This document shows, in pieces, positions 1 through 5,627 of a DNA stretch of 5,627 nt; the first letter of the stretch is position 1; every line of letters begins with the position of its first letter. The position numbers and the translations under genes are program-made. Origin of the DNA: Bacteroidota bacterium (GTDB lineage Bacteria > Bacteroidota > Ignavibacteria > Ignavibacteriales > Ignavibacteriaceae). The stretch is taken from assembly GCA_030706105.1 (NCBI GenBank), contig JAUZPC010000216.1, positions 1-5,627 on the forward strand, given 5' to 3'. The notes beneath the pieces were generated by a model. It was given only the letters and a program-made list of their open reading frames with translations, had not been told where the DNA came from and did no database searches.

Positions 1-1
1 G

Positions 2-763
2 ATATTTTCGCAAACATATTTTAATGTACTCTATAATAATGCTGCTACTAGCAATAGTTCAGATATTACCACAATTACTAAAATTACATTTACTGCTACG
101 AATATAAGCTTTTTGATGGCAGACGCTTCAACGCCTACAAAAGTTCTTTCTACTGTCAGCAAAATTGCTTTTGGCAATGTTAACGGTCTAAATCCTTTAC
201 CCGTAGAGCTTGTAAGTTTTACCTCCAAAGTAAACGGGAGCAAGGTAATCCTACATTGGAGTACGGCAACGGAAGTTAGCAATAATGGATTTGACATTGA
301 ATTCAAAGTAAACGGGTCTATCGGCAACTGGGGAAAGATAGGCTTTGTGAAAGGAAGCGGAAACAGCAACAGCCCAAAGGAATATTCATATACTGATTCA
401 CCGGCACAAAGTACAAAAATAAGCTATCGCCTAAAACAGATTGATGCAGACGGAAAATATGAATACAGCAGTATAATAGAAGTTGCACTTGGCATTCCTG
501 CCAAATATTCACTAAAGCAGAATTATCCTAATCCATTTAATCCCTCAACCAGAATTGCATACAACCTTCCTGCAAATGGATTAGTAACCTTAAAAGTCTT
601 TGACATCTTAGGCAGGGAAGTAGCATCATTAGTAAATGAGAATCAAAAAGCCGGAAGTTATGAAGTCACATTTGACGGCAGCAGATTAGCAAGCGGTGTT
701 TATATCTGCAAAATGAACTCAGCCAGTTTTTCAAGCTCGATAAAAATGATAATGGTGAAATAG
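2..763 (+). CDS. C-terminal part of a type IX-secreted surface protein (5' end outside window)
   Basis: The reading frame is open from the left edge to the TAG at 761-763, so these 253 residues are the tail of a longer protein. The TTG/ATG codons at 113-118 are internal: the frame upstream is open and protein-like, and no ribosome-binding site precedes them. From the left there are two copies of a short pattern ending in TKITF and SKIAF (about residues 24-58), resembling beta-rich repeats often found ahead of this tail. A fibronectin-III-like domain follows, starting at LPVEL (about residue 66) and containing WSTATEV and YRLKQID. The type IX sorting domain (FlgD-like fold) begins at NYPNPFNPST (residues 174-183) and continues through VFDILGREV to a C-terminal IKMIMVK. 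Known for the family: the Por/type IX system exports such proteins and anchors or releases them at the surface. The function of the missing N-terminal part cannot be told. It converges on the hydrolase gene to its right. Confidence 0.9.
   Translation: MFSQTYFNVLYNNAATSNSSDITTITKITFTATNISFLMADASTPTKVLSTVSKIAFGNVNGLNPLPVELVSFTSKVNGSKVILHWSTATEVSNNGFDIEFKVNGSIGNWGKIGFVKGSGNSNSPKEYSYTDSPAQSTKISYRLKQIDADGKYEYSSIIEVALGIPAKYSLKQNYPNPFNPSTRIAYNLPANGLVTLKVFDILGREVASLVNENQKAGSYEVTFDGSRLASGVYICKMNSASFSSSIKMIMVK
521..550 (+). repeat. Left arm of inverted repeat (type IX sorting motif codons)
   Basis: These 30 bases encode NYPNPFNPST. They match the reverse complement of 1161-1190 at 27 of 30 positions, including 17 exact bases (521-537 against 1174-1190). 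The three differences are synonymous C/T changes. The arms lie in two convergent genes, with the terminator at 902-933 between them. Confidence 0.8.
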
Positions 764-793
764 AAATAGTCTGAATTAGGATTATTGTAGAAA

Positions 794-865
794 ATGACTC
801 TGTAGTCATGGACGGGAAGTACTGTGCCGTAGATGCATACGAACTCTCCGTATCTTCCTCTACGG
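794..865. other. Two intergenic hairpin elements downstream of the first gene
   Basis: Two inverted repeats lie between the stop at 763 and the terminator at 902. The first is a perfect 6-bp stem (794-799 with 804-809, ATGACT/AGTCAT) with a 4-base loop. The second is nested: an outer 7-bp stem (827-833 with 859-865, CCGTAGA/TCTACGG) encloses a 5-bp stem (837-841 with 849-853, ATACG/CGTAT) with a 7-base loop. Neither is followed by a T-run, so they do not look like terminators. They could be 3'-UTR structure that protects the mRNA end, a small dispersed repeat, or chance. The minus strand across 764-900 is also open in one frame, with no start codon. No known RNA family is recognised. Confidence 0.4.
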
Positions 866-901
866 AAAAGTGAGGGAATATTCGGCTTATTAATAGATAT
901 A

Positions 902-933
902 AAAAAACCCGAAGCGAAAGCTTCGGGTTTTTT
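902..933. terminator. Bidirectional rho-independent terminator between convergent genes
   Basis: This is a perfect palindrome. CCCGAAGC (908-915) pairs with GCTTCGGG (920-927) around a GAAA loop (916-919), flanked by six A's (902-907) opposite six T's (928-933). The A/T flanks give a U-tract on either strand. It can therefore end transcription of the left gene on the plus strand and of the hydrolase gene, whose stop codon is at 948-950, on the minus strand. Confidence 0.93.
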
Positions 934-947
934 ACTAAAAAGATATC

Positions 948-3900
948 TTATTTAATAAGTATCATTATCTGAGATGCCTGGTAGTCAGGTGTTGATAATC
1001 TATAGATATATTTACCTGATGATAGATTTGAAGCATCAAAAACTACCTGATAAGAACCTGTTTTCATTTCTTTGTTTACAAGTGTTTTGACGTGTCTGCC
1101 AAGAATATCAAATATTTCTAATTTTACCGACCCACTTTTTGCTAAATCAAAGCTGATTGTAGTTGAGGGGTTGAATGGATTAGGATAATTAGGATATAAT
1201 TTATAGTTCTGGACAATTTTATTCTGATAAAATACACCAGTAGTATATTCCTTTTTAACTGCGCGTAAGTTATCTACATAAATACGTCCTGTAGAGTCAG
1301 AGCCGGGTTGATCAGTTAACTGGAAACTATCAATTCTATATGATGTTCCGTCAAGACGGCCATTGCCAATCCAGGTGCCGGTATAAGTAGTATCGCTAAG
1401 AGGCCATTCAATAAGTTTCCAACCGTACCAATCTATTGGGTACCATTTAGAGACTTCGTGATTAGGCCATGTGGTCCCAACAGATTCATCTAGTGCAAAC
1501 CGGAATTGATTCAAACTGCTGTCGCCGTAAACATATACTTGAAGGACATAGCTTGTATCAAAAGTAATGTTGCGTGGTGTACCTGTTGAAAGGTATTCTC
1601 TAATAAAGTGAGTTGTAGCTGTCATGTCCCAGGCATAATTTATATAAGCAGATTTGGCCGGGGAGGTGCCGGGTAAATAGTTAGCTGTTGTATAGGTAAA
1701 ATTGCAGGAAACCGGTATAACCCCAACGGTGGATCCGCTGAAAGTAGGCTGTTCCCACCCTGTTACATTATTGAAGTCATCAATCATTGTTTTTGTAGTG
1801 TACTGATAACTTTTTGTCTTAAAGTTAATAGTAGTATCTGCAAACATCAAATTGCCTGATAAATCTTTTATCTCTTTTTTCAACGTAATGCTGTAATCTG
1901 TATTACATGCAAGAGAAGCAGCTGTTTTTACAGTAACGATAGATTTACCATTTATCTTTGTATGTAAGACTACCGCTGCAACTACACCGCCATTCTTCTT
2001 AAGAATAACGTTGGATGCAGTCACAGTTGAAGAATCTACTATTTCACTCATACTTAAGTTAATTGGAGATTCAACATCAACATCCTGTTGATTTACTACA
2101 GGATCTGACGCAACAATACGCGGGCCTGTTACATCATGAAGAATAGTTCTAAAGTGAAGAGTAAAAGGATCGCCCGGTACGCCATCTCCGTTGCCATCAA
2201 TTTGTTTTCCGTTTACGTCTTTAATTGCATTATTTAAAGTAACGGTAAATGGAGTATCAAATGCTAAGCTTGCTGCTGGTGTGTAAGTAAGTGTTTTGCC
2301 TCCGTTGGTTAAAGTATAACCGGAAATTGCCGTTGAGGGTACTACGCTGATTGCACTTAAAAAGTTTGAACTGGCATCTAACTGCTTAGAAAAATTGAAA
2401 ATCAATTTTGTTGATACGTCAACTGTATCGTTTTGTTTAGGAGTAGAAGAAGCCACAACCGGAGCATATGAAGGAATATTGTCTGTTGTTACGATATTTG
2501 AAAAAGCAGACTCATTCCAGTATCTGTTAGCCATAGCTACAGAATAACGATATTGACCATTATAGTTTTGTAAACCGGTAAAAGCAAGATTTAACACAAA
2601 AGCAGAATCTGCATAGACAATTTTATAGATTTCTGAAGTGTCTTTGTCAAAATTTGTGTTAGTTGATCTGTAAACCACAAACCAGCTTTTACTAATTGGC
2701 ATACCCTGAGGTGTAACCGTTAGATTATAATGCAGTGAATCAACTTTTGCCAGTGCCACAACTGGTGATGTTGGAGTGCTGACGAATTTTACACTTCTCG
2801 GCTTTGTATTTTTAGCAAAGAAAGTAGTTCCGGCAGTATTAAAATAGTCTTTGTCCAGCCAGGTACCATAGCTGAAAAACTGGAAACCGTCATTCCAGGC
2901 AACAGTGCGGCAGGCATTTACAATTTCTGCATGCTTGCTAAAATTAGTAATAAGATAACTTCCCGGTCCGGTTGTAAACATTCTTCCTGCTGTAATTCCA
3001 GGCTGAATGTAATTACCCCAACTCTGTGTTCCACCGCCAACCAACATATTATAGAAGCCTGTACCGTCCTGCCAATGATAGCTCATAGGGGTGAGCTGAT
3101 CCATATATCCATTGTTAAACCAAAGAGCGGCGTCCTGATAAACGTCATAGTAGCCATTCCAATCTCCCCAATTGTAACGTCCTAAAACTGCTCCTGAAAG
3201 TCTTATCCAGGGCTTTACTGTTTGAATTGAGTCATGCATTCTCTTTACAATGTCTGTAACCGAAGCTCTCCACCATTGATCCCATGTAGTATATCCGGTT
3301 GGAATTCCGGCAGAATATGGATGATCTGCATCGTATAGATATCTTGATGCCAGATTTTCTTTAATATCTTTAATCTGAGCATCAGGAATATCGCCGTCAA
3401 AGGCTCTATTCTCTTGTTCTTTTGCGAATTTTTGAGAAGACTTTGTGCTGGAGTATTCATTCCACCTAACATAGTCAAAATGGAAACCATCGATATCATA
3501 GTTTCTTACAACTTCCATTGCAACCTTCAGAGTGTAATTTCTAACTGCATCCATACCAGGTGATAAAGCAATGTTTGCAGTCATAGGGTTACCATTCTGA
3601 TCTCTGCATATCCATTCAGGGTGTACCTGCCCGGGGGAACCTTGTGCGGTACCAACAGCAAAGCAGTTAAACCAAACGTGCAGTTCCATTCCTCTTTTAT
3701 GAGCTTCGTCAATTGCATATTTCAAAGGGTCAAAACCCGGATATGTTCCGCCTGCATACGGGCCCCAAGGTTCGTATGAAGATTGATAATATGCGGTTCC
3801 GCCCTGCCTTACCTGCCATAAAACTGCGTTCTTGTTTGCAGCTTTCATATTATCCAAAATAGTTCTTATTCTGGCTTTATTTGCATCAACAGTGCTTGAT

Positions 3901-4019
3901 CCGTTTATATATTCCCATGTAATTACCCAATCTGCCCGCCATTCTTGATTTTTTACCTGCGGGAAATGAGGAAGACAGTATAGTATTGTTAATAATAATA
4001 CTGTATAAAAGTTTTTCAT
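948..4019 (-). CDS. Secreted GHL10-type (PF02638-like) glycosyl hydrolase with Ig-like modules and type IX sorting tail
   Basis: Complete gene of 1023 residues. It starts at an ATG preceded by AGGAG. Residues 1 to about 22 form a signal peptide (hydrophobic 4-16) without a clean AxA cleavage site. Residues about 26-400 match the GHL10 layout: WRADW near the start, VLWQVRQGG (66-74), LHVWFN (113-118), DIDGFHFDYVRW (175-186) with the acidic D182 typical of the active-site strand, TVKPWIRLSG (267-276), and GYMDQLTPMSY (304-314). A fibronectin-III-like segment follows (about 407-513). Two Ig-like (Big_5/SbsA-type) domains come next (about 517-625 and 629-736); the first contains DGNGDGVPGD, a possible calcium loop. 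A predicted jelly-roll, carbohydrate-binding-like module spans about 740-920. The type IX sorting domain starts at NYPNPFNPST (944-953) and runs to the end. E. coli DigH (YddW) is, to my knowledge, in the same family and cuts stripped peptidoglycan glycans. The substrate here is not known; a polysaccharide outside the cell is the inference. No SusC/SusD-like gene is adjacent. Confidence 0.88.
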   Translation of the reverse strand: MKNFYTVLLLTILYCLPHFPQVKNQEWRADWVITWEYINGSSTVDANKARIRTILDNMKAANKNAVLWQVRQGGTAYYQSSYEPWGPYAGGTYPGFDPLKYAIDEAHKRGMELHVWFNCFAVGTAQGSPGQVHPEWICRDQNGNPMTANIALSPGMDAVRNYTLKVAMEVVRNYDIDGFHFDYVRWNEYSSTKSSQKFAKEQENRAFDGDIPDAQIKDIKENLASRYLYDADHPYSAGIPTGYTTWDQWWRASVTDIVKRMHDSIQTVKPWIRLSGAVLGRYNWGDWNGYYDVYQDAALWFNNGYMDQLTPMSYHWQDGTGFYNMLVGGGTQSWGNYIQPGITAGRMFTTGPGSYLITNFSKHAEIVNACRTVAWNDGFQFFSYGTWLDKDYFNTAGTTFFAKNTKPRSVKFVSTPTSPVVALAKVDSLHYNLTVTPQGMPISKSWFVVYRSTNTNFDKDTSEIYKIVYADSAFVLNLAFTGLQNYNGQYRYSVAMANRYWNESAFSNIVTTDNIPSYAPVVASSTPKQNDTVDVSTKLIFNFSKQLDASSNFLSAISVVPSTAISGYTLTNGGKTLTYTPAASLAFDTPFTVTLNNAIKDVNGKQIDGNGDGVPGDPFTLHFRTILHDVTGPRIVASDPVVNQQDVDVESPINLSMSEIVDSSTVTASNVILKKNGGVVAAVVLHTKINGKSIVTVKTAASLACNTDYSITLKKEIKDLSGNLMFADTTINFKTKSYQYTTKTMIDDFNNVTGWEQPTFSGSTVGVIPVSCNFTYTTANYLPGTSPAKSAYINYAWDMTATTHFIREYLSTGTPRNITFDTSYVLQVYVYGDSSLNQFRFALDESVGTTWPNHEVSKWYPIDWYGWKLIEWPLSDTTYTGTWIGNGRLDGTSYRIDSFQLTDQPGSDSTGRIYVDNLRAVKKEYTTGVFYQNKIVQNYKLYPNYPNPFNPSTTISFDLAKSGSVKLEIFDILGRHVKTLVNKEMKTGSYQVVFDASNLSSGKYIYRLSTPDYQASQIMILIK
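1161..1190 (-). repeat. Right arm of inverted repeat (type IX sorting motif codons)
   Basis: On the minus strand this encodes residues 944-953 (NYPNPFNPST) of the hydrolase. It is the inverted partner of 521-550, with 17 exact bases (1174-1190). Shared protein motif plus shared codon choice explains it, but it is also long enough to be a substrate for homologous exchange or inversion between the two genes. Confidence 0.8.
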
Positions 4020-4023
4020 TTTA

Positions 4024-4028
4024 CTCCT
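4024..4028 (-). promoter_or_regulatory. Ribosome-binding site of the hydrolase gene
   Basis: AGGAG on the minus strand lies four bases (TAAA) before the ATG at 4017-4019. It supports this start, which also gives a proper signal peptide. The block AGGAGTAAAATG closely resembles the start region of the divergent cytochrome gene. Confidence 0.75.
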
Positions 4029-4279
4029 AATCTGTTTTAGTAAAGAATTATGATTGTCATGTAAAGTTCTAAAAAAAATGATATAGAATCAAATCATAAA
4101 TTTTAATAAAATCGGATATGTCTGTTATATTTTGATCATTTTAAATTCGAACTGATCCATATAATAATTATTTTTTCAATTTCATTCCGTGTCCTTCTAT
4201 ATCTTTATACATTAACAGTATTTGTGTCAAGCTTCATTTCAACTTTCTTTATATATCATAATATTAAACCATTAAAAAC
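4029..4279. promoter_or_regulatory. AT-rich divergent intergenic region, presumed to hold both promoters
   Basis: About 250 bases separate the two divergent start regions, so the promoters of both genes should lie here. The stretch is very AT-rich, with runs such as the eight A's at 4071-4078. No convincing -10/-35 pair or Bacteroidota-type TAnnTTTG element stands out on either strand. A weak candidate for the plus gene is CATAAT at 4257-4262, and for the minus gene the reverse complement of the 4040-4070 area. A TGATCA palindrome is at 4133-4138. No riboswitch or operator is recognised. The location as a promoter region is inferred from gene arrangement only. Confidence 0.45.
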
Positions 4280-4285
4280 AGGAAA
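4280..4285 (+). promoter_or_regulatory. Ribosome-binding site that sets the start of the cytochrome-barrel gene
   Basis: AGGAAA lies four bases before the ATG at 4290. The frame also stays open back to a GTG at 4224, but that GTG has no purine-rich site before it and would add 22 residues ahead of an otherwise ideal signal peptide. The ATG at 4290 is therefore the better start. Confidence 0.75.
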
Positions 4286-4289
4286 TAAA

Positions 4290-5423
4290 ATGAAAATAAA
4301 AGCCACAGTTTTCGGGCTACTTATTGTAGCAATAGTATCTTCTGTTACATTGGCACTTCCAAGGTTTGCGTTAAGAACCGGCGCAAAATGCAGTGATTGT
4401 CACATAAATCCGGCGGGAGGGGAAATGCGGGATGTCCGGGGGTTTAATATGAGCCGCAAAATGAGTTTAGTTTCTCCTCATGAGGATTTTGAAATGACCA
4501 ATAAACTGGGCCCAAATATTATGTTTGGTTTTGATTTTCGCGGACAATTCCTGGCGGCAAAGACATCCAAGGGAACTAAATCCGATTTCCTAAAGATGGA
4601 AGGTTCTGTTTACGGCAATGTAGATATTGCGGAGGATATCAGAGTGACTTCCCGATATGATTTCGTCTGGGGAATTTGGGAAGCTTTTGCAACAGCATAT
4701 GTCCTTCCGGGTGGGGGGTATATTAAAGGGGGGTCTTTTGTCCCTAATTATGGGATAAAGATTGATGATCATACCGCATATACAAGAGGAGGCGATTTGG
4801 GAGTAATAACTTCAGTGGGAAATAAAAAGCAAGGGCTGATTTTTGATCCTCGCTATACAATGTCGGGTGGGGAAGTCGGTTATAACATTGCAGAGGTATT
4901 CTCTGTTACGGCAAGTGTGGGGAACAGCAGATCTCCGCAGGTATTTATAGCGGATCCTTCATATTTTATTTCAATAAGTTTTTTGCCCCAAATAAGTGAG
5001 AGCTTTCACTTAATGTTAGGAGCCTCCGGTGCAAATTTTAAAGATTCACAAAGGGATGCCAATTTTAATGCAGTAATGCAAAATGTTTATATGTATGGAG
5101 GATTTGCAGGCTTCTCTATTGGAGACTTTAGTCTTTTAGGTGAAATCGATTTTGCAAAGAACTATTCAGGCAAAGATTCACTTTCAACTGCTTTAATGTT
5201 AGAAGCTTCTTATAGAATTGTTCATGGAGTGGAGGCGGTGGTGAGATTTGACAGGTTTGATCCGGTTACAAAGATTAGTAAAGACGAATTTTCCAGGGTT
5301 ATTATTGGATTTGAGTTTTTCCCATATTCATTTATCGAAGTGCGGCCGCAGTTTAGAGTGCAGACGGAACATCCGACTGCAAAAAATAATGCATTCGTTT
5401 TGCAAATGCATTTCTTCTATTAA
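4290..5423 (+). CDS. Monohaem c-type cytochrome fused to an outer-membrane beta-barrel (cytochrome-porin-like)
   Basis: Complete protein of 377 residues. Residues 1-22 are a signal peptide (KIK, hydrophobic core, TLA cleavage site). The mature protein starts LPRFALRTGAKCSDCHINP, with one CxxCH haem c motif at residues 34-38 (4389-4403). Met46, Met54, Met58 and His64 are candidates for the distal haem ligand. The haem segment is only some 40 residues, too short for an ordinary cytochrome c fold. From about residue 75 the sequence alternates polar and hydrophobic/aromatic residues in strands separated by turns and loops, and it ends in HFFY, the aromatic C-terminus of outer-membrane barrels. 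A GxFxPxYG...DDHTxYTR block (148-166) looks conserved. The layout of a short N-terminal monohaem segment plus a barrel is that of Cyc2, the outer-membrane iron oxidase. This is a comparison of architecture, not proof of function. An electron-transfer role at the outer membrane is inferred. Alternatives are a porin with a structural haem or an uncharacterised CxxCH outer-membrane family. No other cytochrome gene is in the window. Confidence 0.8.
   Translation: MKIKATVFGLLIVAIVSSVTLALPRFALRTGAKCSDCHINPAGGEMRDVRGFNMSRKMSLVSPHEDFEMTNKLGPNIMFGFDFRGQFLAAKTSKGTKSDFLKMEGSVYGNVDIAEDIRVTSRYDFVWGIWEAFATAYVLPGGGYIKGGSFVPNYGIKIDDHTAYTRGGDLGVITSVGNKKQGLIFDPRYTMSGGEVGYNIAEVFSVTASVGNSRSPQVFIADPSYFISISFLPQISESFHLMLGASGANFKDSQRDANFNAVMQNVYMYGGFAGFSIGDFSLLGEIDFAKNYSGKDSLSTALMLEASYRIVHGVEAVVRFDRFDPVTKISKDEFSRVIIGFEFFPYSFIEVRPQFRVQTEHPTAKNNAFVLQMHFFY
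4415..4442 (+). other. Four-tract G-rich motif (possible G-quadruplex) in the cytochrome coding strand
   Basis: Four runs of three or more G's occur at 4415-4417, 4419-4422, 4429-4431 and 4438-4442, separated by 1, 6 and 6 bases. This fits the usual G3+N1-7 quadruplex rule. It lies on the coding strand 12 bases after the haem motif codons (end 4403) in an otherwise AT-rich area, so it could fold in the mRNA. Part of it reflects Gly-rich coding (NPAGGEMRD), so it may have no role of its own. Confidence 0.5.
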
Positions 5424-5433
5424 TCTATTAAAT

Positions 5434-5467
5434 AAAAAGGCAATGACAGGTAAGCCTGTCATTGCCT
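5434..5467 (-). terminator. Rho-independent terminator, best oriented for tpiA
   Basis: A 13-bp perfect stem pairs AGGCAATGACAGG (5438-5450) with CCTGTCATTGCCT (5455-5467) around a TAAG loop. On the minus strand the stem runs into TTTTTATTT, the U-tract expected of a terminator for the tpiA transcript coming from the right. On the plus strand the bases after the stem (AAGTTAATTG) are a poor U-tract, and the next T-run is about 20 bases on. It probably also stops or trims the cytochrome-gene transcript, less efficiently. The rest of 5424-5536 holds no recognised element. Confidence 0.88.
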
Positions 5468-5536
5468 AAGTTAATTGTAAATTACCTTTTTTTGAACAAA
5501 TTAGTTATTGTCCATTATTGATAAGTAAAACTGAAC

Positions 5537-5627
5537 TCAGCAGCCTTTCATAATTCCAATAAAAGAATCAGCTTTAAGGCAGGCTCCGCCAACCAAAGCG
5601 CCGTCAATATCTTTTTGTCCTAATAAC
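5537..5627 (-). CDS. tpiA: Triosephosphate isomerase, C-terminal fragment (gene continues past right edge)
   Basis: On the minus strand the last 29 codons read LLGQK, then DIDGALVGGACLKAD, then SFIGIMKGC and a TGA at 5537-5539. DIDGALVGGAxLKAxxF is the hallmark C-terminus of triosephosphate isomerase, and its Gly-Gly pair helps bind the substrate phosphate. The enzyme interconverts dihydroxyacetone phosphate and glyceraldehyde 3-phosphate in glycolysis and gluconeogenesis, in the cytoplasm. The family is about 250 residues, so nearly nine tenths of the gene lies to the right of the window. A Cys replaces the commoner Ser in the GGAS position, a tolerated variant. It converges on the cytochrome gene, and the hairpin at 5434-5467 follows its stop. 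The reading frame is too short to be found by length alone, but the motif makes the call firm. Confidence 0.93.
   Translation of the reverse strand, partial: LLGQKDIDGALVGGACLKADSFIGIMKGC

Noticed and set aside
113..118. TTG/ATG as the start of the first gene
   Set aside because: The frame is open and protein-like to the left edge, there is no ribosome-binding site, and no signal peptide follows, as would be needed for a type IX cargo protein.
808..873. A 21-codon plus-strand frame from the ATG at 808
   Set aside because: It has no ribosome-binding site, overlaps the hairpins, and has no recognisable product.
608..1150. Possible site-specific inversion system around the two sorting tails
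   Set aside because: No recombinase gene or defined recombination site is in the window. The inverted similarity is explained by a shared protein motif, so only the repeat itself is reported.
2931..3499. Frames opposite or overlapping the hydrolase gene (2931-3185 plus, 3245-3499 minus)
   Set aside because: They lie wholly inside a strongly supported gene with clear domain motifs, and their translations show no family features.
4224..4289. GTG at 4224 as the start of the cytochrome-barrel gene
   Set aside because: There is no Shine-Dalgarno-like site before it. The ATG at 4290 has AGGAAA upstream and begins a typical signal peptide.
4590..5469. Other frames within or overlapping the cytochrome gene (4590-4772 minus, 5248-5469 plus)
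   Set aside because: They are shadows of the real frame without credible start signals, and the second runs through the terminator hairpin.

Overview
The window looks like chromosomal DNA of a free-living member of the Bacteroidota/Chlorobiota superphylum, most likely Ignavibacteria or a close relative. The evidence is two proteins ending in the FlgD-like sorting domain used by the type IX secretion system, each with the NYPNPFNPST signature common in Ignavibacteria and some neighbouring phyla. A-rich ribosome-binding sites and modest GC content fit the same picture. The taxonomic call is an inference from these signals, not a database match.

Layout: (1) bases 2-763 (+) are the C-terminal part of a secreted surface protein whose start lies left of the window. 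(2) Bases 764-947 are a convergent intergenic region with two small hairpin elements and a perfect, symmetrical terminator. (3) Bases 948-4019 (-) encode a complete 1023-residue secreted multidomain protein with a family-10-like glycosyl hydrolase domain (GHL10, PF02638 type), Ig-like modules, a predicted jelly-roll module and a type IX sorting tail. (4) Bases 4020-4289 are an AT-rich divergent promoter region. (5) Bases 4290-5423 (+) encode a 377-residue protein with a signal peptide, a single CxxCH haem motif directly after it, and an outer-membrane beta-barrel ending in an aromatic residue. This is the layout of a fused monohaem cytochrome-porin. (6) Bases 5424-5536 hold a strong hairpin terminator. 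(7) Bases 5537-5627 (-) are the last 29 codons of triosephosphate isomerase (tpiA), cut by the window's right edge.

Every gene here is convergent or divergent with its neighbour, so none shares an operon with another gene seen in the window. The first two genes both supply cargo to the type IX exporter. The cytochrome-barrel protein would act in the outer membrane, possibly passing electrons across it. tpiA is a glycolytic housekeeping gene unrelated to the others. The cytochrome-barrel fusion is the most interesting item. No CRISPR array, tRNA, rRNA or insertion sequence was seen.
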